Positions 23,975-27,899 of a DNA stretch of 27,899 nt are shown here, piece after piece (position 1 is the stretch's first letter; every line of letters starts with the position of its first letter). Position numbers and translations under genes: made by a program. The stretch comes from Caryophanales bacterium UBA2450 (GTDB taxonomy: Bacteria > Bacillota_I > Bacilli_A > RFN20 > CAG-826). The stretch covers positions 789 through 28,687 of the forward strand of contig DDQE01000034.1 of the NCBI GenBank assembly GCA_002342545.1, given 5' to 3'. The notes under the pieces are model-generated. The model was not told the DNA's origin. It saw nothing but the letters and a program-made list of their open reading frames with translations, and did not search any database.

Positions 23975-24050
23975 GGACCAGTGGTGTAGCGGTTAACATG
24001 TCTCCCTGTCACGGAGAAGATCGCGGGTTCGATTCCCGTCTGGTCCGCCA
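23975..24050 (+). tRNA. tRNA-Asp (GTC)
   Basis: 76 nt. Acceptor arms GGACCAG / CTGGTCC, discriminator G, encoded CCA. The anticodon loop CTGTCAC in a TCTCC/GGAGA stem gives anticodon GTC; the T-arm contains GGTTCGATTCC. Confidence 0.97.
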
Positions 24051-24070
24051 AAAAAACATCTTGAGGAGTC

Positions 24071-24146
<76 letters not shown>

Positions 24147-24155
24147 CGAGATTAC

Positions 24156-24186
24156 AAAGCTTGATGAAAATCAGGCTTTTATTTTT
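24156..24186 (+). terminator. Terminator of the tRNA unit
   Basis: 10-bp stem AAAGCTTGAT / ATCAGGCTTT with one T-G wobble and a GAAA tetraloop, then a T-rich tail (TTTTATTTTT). Confidence 0.9.
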
Positions 24187-24199
24187 GCCACTCATCAAT

Positions 24200-24220
24200 A
24201 AAAAAGACCCAATGGGTCTT
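24200..24220 (-). terminator. Terminator of the XRE regulator gene
   Basis: Perfect 7-bp stem AAGACCC / GGGTCTT with a 3-nt loop, followed on the minus strand by a T-run. It lies 5 nt after the regulator's stop. Confidence 0.85.
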
Positions 24221-24225
24221 ATCTT

Positions 24226-24831
24226 TTACTTGTTTAAGTTATAAATCAGTAGAACCACAATTTGAAGTGGCACCCCAATAAAGAATAAGTACCAATAATT
24301 TCCTGAATATAGGAACGTTACATAGGCTGAGGCTAATACGGTCCAAATGAATATCGATCTAAATATTAAAACAGATTTAGGATATTTAAATACTCTTTTT
24401 GCTGCAAAAGATATAACAAGTGCAGATACAGGAACACACCACAAGAATACTGTCCAATATCTATTGATATTTGGATCAGAGGTTTTCATATTCCAAATAC
24501 TTGCTAAATAGATTGTCATACCGATAGTGAAAATAATGGTGATAATTAAACAAACAATTAAAGTCTTTTTATTAAAGTTTGGTGTCTGTTTAATAATAGA
24601 TTTAAATTCTTTTTCATTATTATGTTCACTTAATATGTAATCAGTGGACACCCCATAAAAGTCTGCGATTTGTTTTAAAACATCTACAGAAGGTAATACT
24701 GATCCATTTTCCCATTTAGAGACGGTTTTATCACTATAAGAGAATTTCTCCCCAAATTCTAATTGGGTAAATCCGGCTTTTTTACGTAAGAAGGTAAGGT
24801 TTTCACCAACGATTTCGTTTAATGATTTCAT
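24226..24831 (-). CDS. Membrane-anchored XRE-family transcriptional regulator
   Basis: A 201-residue protein. Residues 8-65 form a helix-turn-helix of the XRE/Cro type (LTFLRKKAGFTQLEFGEKF, SDKTVSKWENG, PSVDVLKQIADFYGVSTDYIL). A linker then leads to four hydrophobic segments (about residues 90-110, 123-143, 150-172 and 176-198). DNA-binding domains fused to a small membrane domain suggest sensing at the membrane, but neither signal nor target is known. It stands alone, with its own promoter and terminator, and is divergent from the glycosyltransferase operon. Confidence 0.9.
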   Translation of the reverse strand: MKSLNEIVGENLTFLRKKAGFTQLEFGEKFSYSDKTVSKWENGSVLPSVDVLKQIADFYGVSTDYILSEHNNEKEFKSIIKQTPNFNKKTLIVCLIITIIFTIGMTIYLASIWNMKTSDPNINRYWTVFLWCVPVSALVISFAAKRVFKYPKSVLIFRSIFIWTVLASAYVTFLYSGNYWYLFFIGVPLQIVVLLIYNLNK

Positions 24832-24837
24832 ATTTAT

Positions 24838-24866
24838 ATTGTTATCTAATTAAGAGAGAAGGTCAA
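24838..24866 (-). promoter_or_regulatory. Promoter of the XRE regulator gene (leaderless type)
   Basis: On the minus strand: TTGACC (24866-24861), 17-bp spacer, AACAAT (24843-24838). The -10 box ends 6 nt before the ATG, so the mRNA would start at or near the start codon; no Shine-Dalgarno. Confidence 0.5.
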
Positions 24867-24991
24867 ACTTTATCTTTTAATAATATTAAATCAGTTTATT
24901 TATTTTTTCTAATTCTCTTTTTATGAGAGGAATATTTTTATAAGATTTCGAGTAATTCTTATTTCTTTATATACGCGCGAACTTGATAATA

Positions 24992-25000
24992 TGCTACAAT
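24992..25000 (+). promoter_or_regulatory. Extended -10 promoter of the glycosyltransferase operon
   Basis: TGC-TACAAT, an extended -10 element, with no convincing -35 hexamer at the expected distance. Predicted start near 25007, giving a leader of about 17 nt. Confidence 0.5.
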
Positions 25001-25023
25001 AATAAACGGCTTTGGGGCCAATT

Positions 25024-26334
25024 ATGAATATTGATTACGATTTAGTCTATATTATCTTAATTGCGATAAGTGGAGTGTCAATTGTTCTATTGATGCTTTT
25101 ATCTATCTATTACTTAATCTATTGGAGTGTCTCTGCTAGACCAGTACAAACAGTTCCTCATAGTGATAAAAAGACAAAATTTGCGGTTTTAGTCGCAGCT
25201 AGAAATGAATCTAATGTTATTGAAAACATTATGAATTCTTTAGATAAACAAACATACCCTCGAGAATATTTTGAGGCGTTTTTTATTGTTGAAAGCTTTG
25301 ATGATCCCACTATTGAGATTGTTAAAAAACATGGATATCAATGGTTCGTTAGAGATCAGCTCACTAATGATAGACACACTAAAGGCTTTGCCTTACAAGA
25401 ATGTATTAATTGGATGTGGAGAGAAAATAGGAACTATGATTCTTATTTAATCTTTGATGCGGATAATATCTTAGAACCTAACTATATTGAAGCAATGAAT
25501 GATTTAAGACAAACAGGAGTGGAAGTTGGCTTAGGTTATCGTAGCTTTACTAATGCAGACACTAACTGGGTGACCGCTAACTGTGCTTGTATGTTCTCCT
25601 ATATGAATCAAATTACTTCCTATGGAAGAAGCATTCTTTTCCATAAGGCAACTTTAATGGGAACAGGCTATTTTGTTGATGATTCCATTATTAGAGATGC
25701 TGGAGGTTGGATCTTTACCGGCATGACTGAAGATATCCAGTTAACAAGCTATTGTTATTATCACGATATTTATATGTGTTATTATCCAGCGGTTTGTTTT
25801 TATGACGAACAGGCTAGCGATATGAAAACTGTTCATAATCAACATGTTCGTTGGTTAGCGGGATATTTAGCTCCTCGCAAATTTTTAAGAAAAGCTGGTA
25901 CTCAAAAGGATTATCATTCTAAGCGACTTCAGAGAATGATGACTAGAGAATTTAAAATCGGAATCATTCCTTTTGTCGTCTTTAATGTTGTGAGCTTTTT
26001 AATAATCGCTGCTGGAATCACCTTTGGTGTACTTAGTGCATTGCACGGACAAGCCTATCAAACAGGAATTATCTTTGCTATAGTCGGATTCCAATTCTTA
26101 GTTTTATATATGTGCTTTGTTTTAGCTTCAATGTTATCAATTATACGTAATCGTAAATATTTAAAATTATCACTTAAAAATCAAATCTGCTGCATTTTGA
26201 CATATATGTTCTATTTCTATGACTTCTTAGCAGCGTTTATTGATATTATTTTCCACCCTAAAAAAAGAAATAGTTGGGTGAGAATCGATCATTCTGGCAA
26301 AGTAGACAATAAAGAGATTTTAAATGGCAAGTAA
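25024..26334 (+). CDS. Membrane GT2 glycosyltransferase, processive (cellulose/hyaluronan synthase-like)
   Basis: A 436-residue protein from the ATG at 25024; an in-frame TTG at 25012 is an alternative. One N-terminal helix (about 8-35) is followed by a GT-A domain: VAARNES near residue 59, Asp145-x-Asp147 (DADN), GTGYF, Thr-Glu-Asp237 (TEDIQLT) and Gln273-x-x-Arg276-Trp277 (QHVRWLAG). The D,DxD,D,Q(Q/R)xRW pattern is that of processive family-2 synthases. Three C-terminal helices follow. It would use a UDP-sugar to extend a glycan or glycolipid at the membrane. No PilZ domain is present. It overlaps the acyltransferase gene by 11 bp, which suggests a glycolipid or acylated-glycan pathway. 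Confidence 0.9.
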   Translation: MNIDYDLVYIILIAISGVSIVLLMLLSIYYLIYWSVSARPVQTVPHSDKKTKFAVLVAARNESNVIENIMNSLDKQTYPREYFEAFFIVESFDDPTIEIVKKHGYQWFVRDQLTNDRHTKGFALQECINWMWRENRNYDSYLIFDADNILEPNYIEAMNDLRQTGVEVGLGYRSFTNADTNWVTANCACMFSYMNQITSYGRSILFHKATLMGTGYFVDDSIIRDAGGWIFTGMTEDIQLTSYCYYHDIYMCYYPAVCFYDEQASDMKTVHNQHVRWLAGYLAPRKFLRKAGTQKDYHSKRLQRMMTREFKIGIIPFVVFNVVSFLIIAAGITFGVLSALHGQAYQTGIIFAIVGFQFLVLYMCFVLASMLSIIRNRKYLKLSLKNQICCILTYMFYFYDFLAAFIDIIFHPKKRNSWVRIDHSGKVDNKEILNGK

Positions 26335-27142
26335 GAAAGATTGGAAAAAAACTAAAGTCATCTATTGGAAAGATGAAAATAAGGACGACTTCAACGAAGT
26401 CGGTTTAAAGCGTCCAAGTGTTCCAGAGGGTTATAAATATAAAAGAACAAATTTCTTTAATAATTTTATTTCGGCAATTTTTTATCACGGGGTCGCTAAA
26501 CCAGTTTTAGGGTTTTATTGCCTTTGCAAAGGAATAAAAGTTAAAGGAAAGAAGAATCTTAAAAAGCTTAACGGCAAGGGTGCATTTATTATGTCTAACC
26601 ATGTTGCTATTAGTGATGTTTTTAAATTCCAAGCTTATGTATTCTTCTTTAGAAGAAGAGTGAATATTTTAGGCTATCCTGATACTTTAACAATGCCAAT
26701 AGTAAGAAACTTAACAAGAGCATTAGGATATCTACCTTTACCTTTACCTGGTGATTTAAGGAATATGGTCTCTTTAGTGGATTCCTTTAAATTCTATTTA
26801 GAGAAAAAACAATATATTCTCATTTATCCTGAAGCCCATATTTGGCCTTATTACACGAAAATCAGAAACTTCCACGGAGGTTCGTTTAATTATCCTGCAA
26901 AATTAGAAGCCCCTGTACTTCCAGTTGTGACTACTTGGAGAAAAACTAAATTTTGCAAAAAGCCAAAACAAACTTTATATATTTTAGAGCCTATTTTCCC
27001 TGATCCAAATAAATCCACTAGTGATAATAAAGAGTATTTATATAACGCTACTTTAGAAGCGATGAAAAAATGTGCTGATAGCATCTCTCAATATGAATAT
27101 ATAGAATATATCCATGTTGAAAAAGATGAGAATAAGCAATAA
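26324..27142 (+). CDS. PlsC-type acyltransferase family protein (second copy)
   Basis: A 272-residue protein with the LPLAT block NHVAISD (His93-x4-Asp98) and a second block YPEAHIWPYY, where Glu170 is followed by Ala in place of the usual Gly. It shares the VKGKKNL segment, the PxYPE-x3-W-x-YY-x-I-R pattern and the PVLPVVTTWRK ending with the gene at 21162-22019, so the two are paralogues. It has no strong membrane anchor beyond a hydrophobic patch near residues 45-70. The start lies inside the glycosyltransferase gene (11-bp overlap), so their expression is linked; acylation of the glycosyltransferase product is an inference. Confidence 0.85.
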   Translation: MASKKDWKKTKVIYWKDENKDDFNEVGLKRPSVPEGYKYKRTNFFNNFISAIFYHGVAKPVLGFYCLCKGIKVKGKKNLKKLNGKGAFIMSNHVAISDVFKFQAYVFFFRRRVNILGYPDTLTMPIVRNLTRALGYLPLPLPGDLRNMVSLVDSFKFYLEKKQYILIYPEAHIWPYYTKIRNFHGGSFNYPAKLEAPVLPVVTTWRKTKFCKKPKQTLYILEPIFPDPNKSTSDNKEYLYNATLEAMKKCADSISQYEYIEYIHVEKDENKQ

Positions 27143-27156
27143 AATGGTTAGCAATT

Positions 27157-27609
27157 ATGATTAGAGTAAAAAAGAAATTAACCTTACCAGAATATCGAGA
27201 AAGAAAAGAAGTTTATGAACTTCTTGGCTATAAAGAAATATCATTAGAAGAAAAAGGATACAAGGTAATTGTTACTTACGAAATCGATGAAACTGATAAG
27301 CATTATTCTGCAATTAGACATCTAGAAAAGAAATTATATCGTAAGGGGCCTTCATTTTTACCTGTAATTCTATTCGTAGGTATTGCATTTTTACTTCTTT
27401 CTTTATTCGTCATTTTTATGGCGTTTAAAAAAGACGCCTTTGATTTAGTATCAAATGCTTTAGGATTTTTACTTCCTGCTTTTGTTTCTCTTGCTTTAGC
27501 GGTTGTTTATACCTATTTATATTTTAATATAAATAAGAGAATAATTGAGGAATCTCCATATTTAAAAGCTAATTTACCCTCTATTGTTAATTCTATAAAA
27601 AATAAATAA
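27157..27609 (+). CDS. Small membrane protein with cytoplasmic N-domain, unknown
   Basis: A 150-residue protein. Residues 1-65 are charged and alpha/beta in character (RVKKKLTLPEYRERKEVYELLGY, then VIVTYEIDETDKHY). Two membrane helices follow (about 68-90 and 101-123), then a charged C-terminus (IIEESPYLK). I recognise no family. It lies 14 nt after the second acyltransferase gene, with no terminator between, so it is probably the third gene of that operon. No good Shine-Dalgarno is visible. Confidence 0.72.
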   Translation: MIRVKKKLTLPEYRERKEVYELLGYKEISLEEKGYKVIVTYEIDETDKHYSAIRHLEKKLYRKGPSFLPVILFVGIAFLLLSLFVIFMAFKKDAFDLVSNALGFLLPAFVSLALAVVYTYLYFNINKRIIEESPYLKANLPSIVNSIKNK

Positions 27610-27634
27610 GTCCTTAATTTTTTGGATAAATTAA

Positions 27635-27643
27635 TGATATAAT
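27635..27643 (+). promoter_or_regulatory. Extended -10 promoter of the last gene
   Basis: TGA-TATAAT (27635-27643), a perfect extended -10 box, 26 nt before the ATG at 27670. No clear -35 hexamer. Confidence 0.6.
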
Positions 27644-27669
27644 TTCTCCAATAATGATGGGGGCTTTTT

Positions 27670-27899
27670 ATGTTAGAGTTAATTACAATTAAAAAGGACT
27701 ATAAATTAAAAGATCAAGAACCTGTTCATGCTTTAAAAGGAATTTCTTTAAATTTCCGCAGCCATGAATTTGTCGCTATCCTTGGTCCTTCTGGATGTGG
27801 AAAAACCACACTTTTAAATATTACTGGTGGCTTAGACCATTATGACGAAGGCGACTTAGTCATTAAAGGTAAAAGCACTAAAAACTTTACTGAATCCGA
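27670..27899 (+). CDS. ABC transporter ATP-binding protein (N-terminal part)
   Basis: The first 76 codons of a gene running off the window. Walker A GPSGCGKTT lies around residues 39-47, preceded by PVHALKGISLNF and followed by LLNITGGLDHYDEGDLVIKG. This matches the start of MacB/LolD-like ATPases, so an FtsX-type permease domain or gene probably follows, as in the system at 14378-17456. The ATG is preceded by a GGGGG stretch at moderate distance, a weak ribosome binding site. Confidence 0.88.
   Translation, partial: MLELITIKKDYKLKDQEPVHALKGISLNFRSHEFVAILGPSGCGKTTLLNITGGLDHYDEGDLVIKGKSTKNFTES

Overview
The window is 27.9 kb of AT-rich, gene-dense DNA from a low-GC Gram-positive bacterium. 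Short intergenic gaps, lipoboxes, Feo and Nup-type transport operons and many small membrane proteins suggest an uncultured, small-genome member of the Bacilli (Erysipelotrichia or Mollicutes-related gut lineages). That placement is inference. The genetic code looks standard: TGA ends the first Nup permease (1615), the ZIP transporter (5977) and feoA (7367), each next to a well-placed downstream start, so this is not the Mycoplasma code.

Layout. 1-2556: end of a nucleoside/simple-sugar ABC importer operon (ATPase end, two permeases, terminator). 2606-4777 (minus): a large repeat-bearing lipoprotein. 4863-9907: a metal island with an HMA-domain protein plus ZIP transporter, a small lipoprotein, a DtxR-type repressor, and feoA-feoA-feoB with a Cys-rich partner. 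Three copies of the 16-bp palindrome GTTAGT-N4-ACTAAC sit at the two metal-uptake promoters and just after the repressor gene, so the island reads as one iron-responsive regulon. 9998-14354: cardiolipin synthase, then a translationally coupled membrane acyltransferase and acyl-activating ligase. 14378-17456 (minus): an ABC ATPase and large FtsX-type permease. 17561-19122 (minus): free methionine-(R)-sulfoxide reductase and a DUF1016/YhcG-type nuclease-fold protein.

19123-19616 holds no protein gene. On the minus strand it encodes what looks like a roughly 390-nt, highly structured RNA. It has its own promoter, several perfect stems, a 5-bp pseudoknot and a 7-bp long-range loop pairing, and it runs straight into the ribosome binding site of the DUF1016 gene. 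I do not recognise its family, and it is the best candidate here for something undescribed.

19617-27899: a pair of small membrane proteins behind a promoter with an overlapping palindrome; a sirtuin and a PlsC-type acyltransferase from a tight divergent promoter; a PfoR-like EIIC-type membrane protein and TcdA; tRNA-Asp and tRNA-Phe; a membrane-anchored XRE regulator; a processive-type GT2 glycosyltransferase with a second PlsC-type acyltransferase and a small membrane protein; and the start of another ABC ATPase. Cardiolipin synthase, three acyltransferases, the ligase and the GT2 enzyme make the window rich in lipid and envelope genes.

Two modes of translation initiation are visible. Operon genes carry clear Shine-Dalgarno sequences, whereas several first genes have a -10 box only 7-12 nt before the ATG and no Shine-Dalgarno, implying leaderless or nearly leaderless mRNAs.
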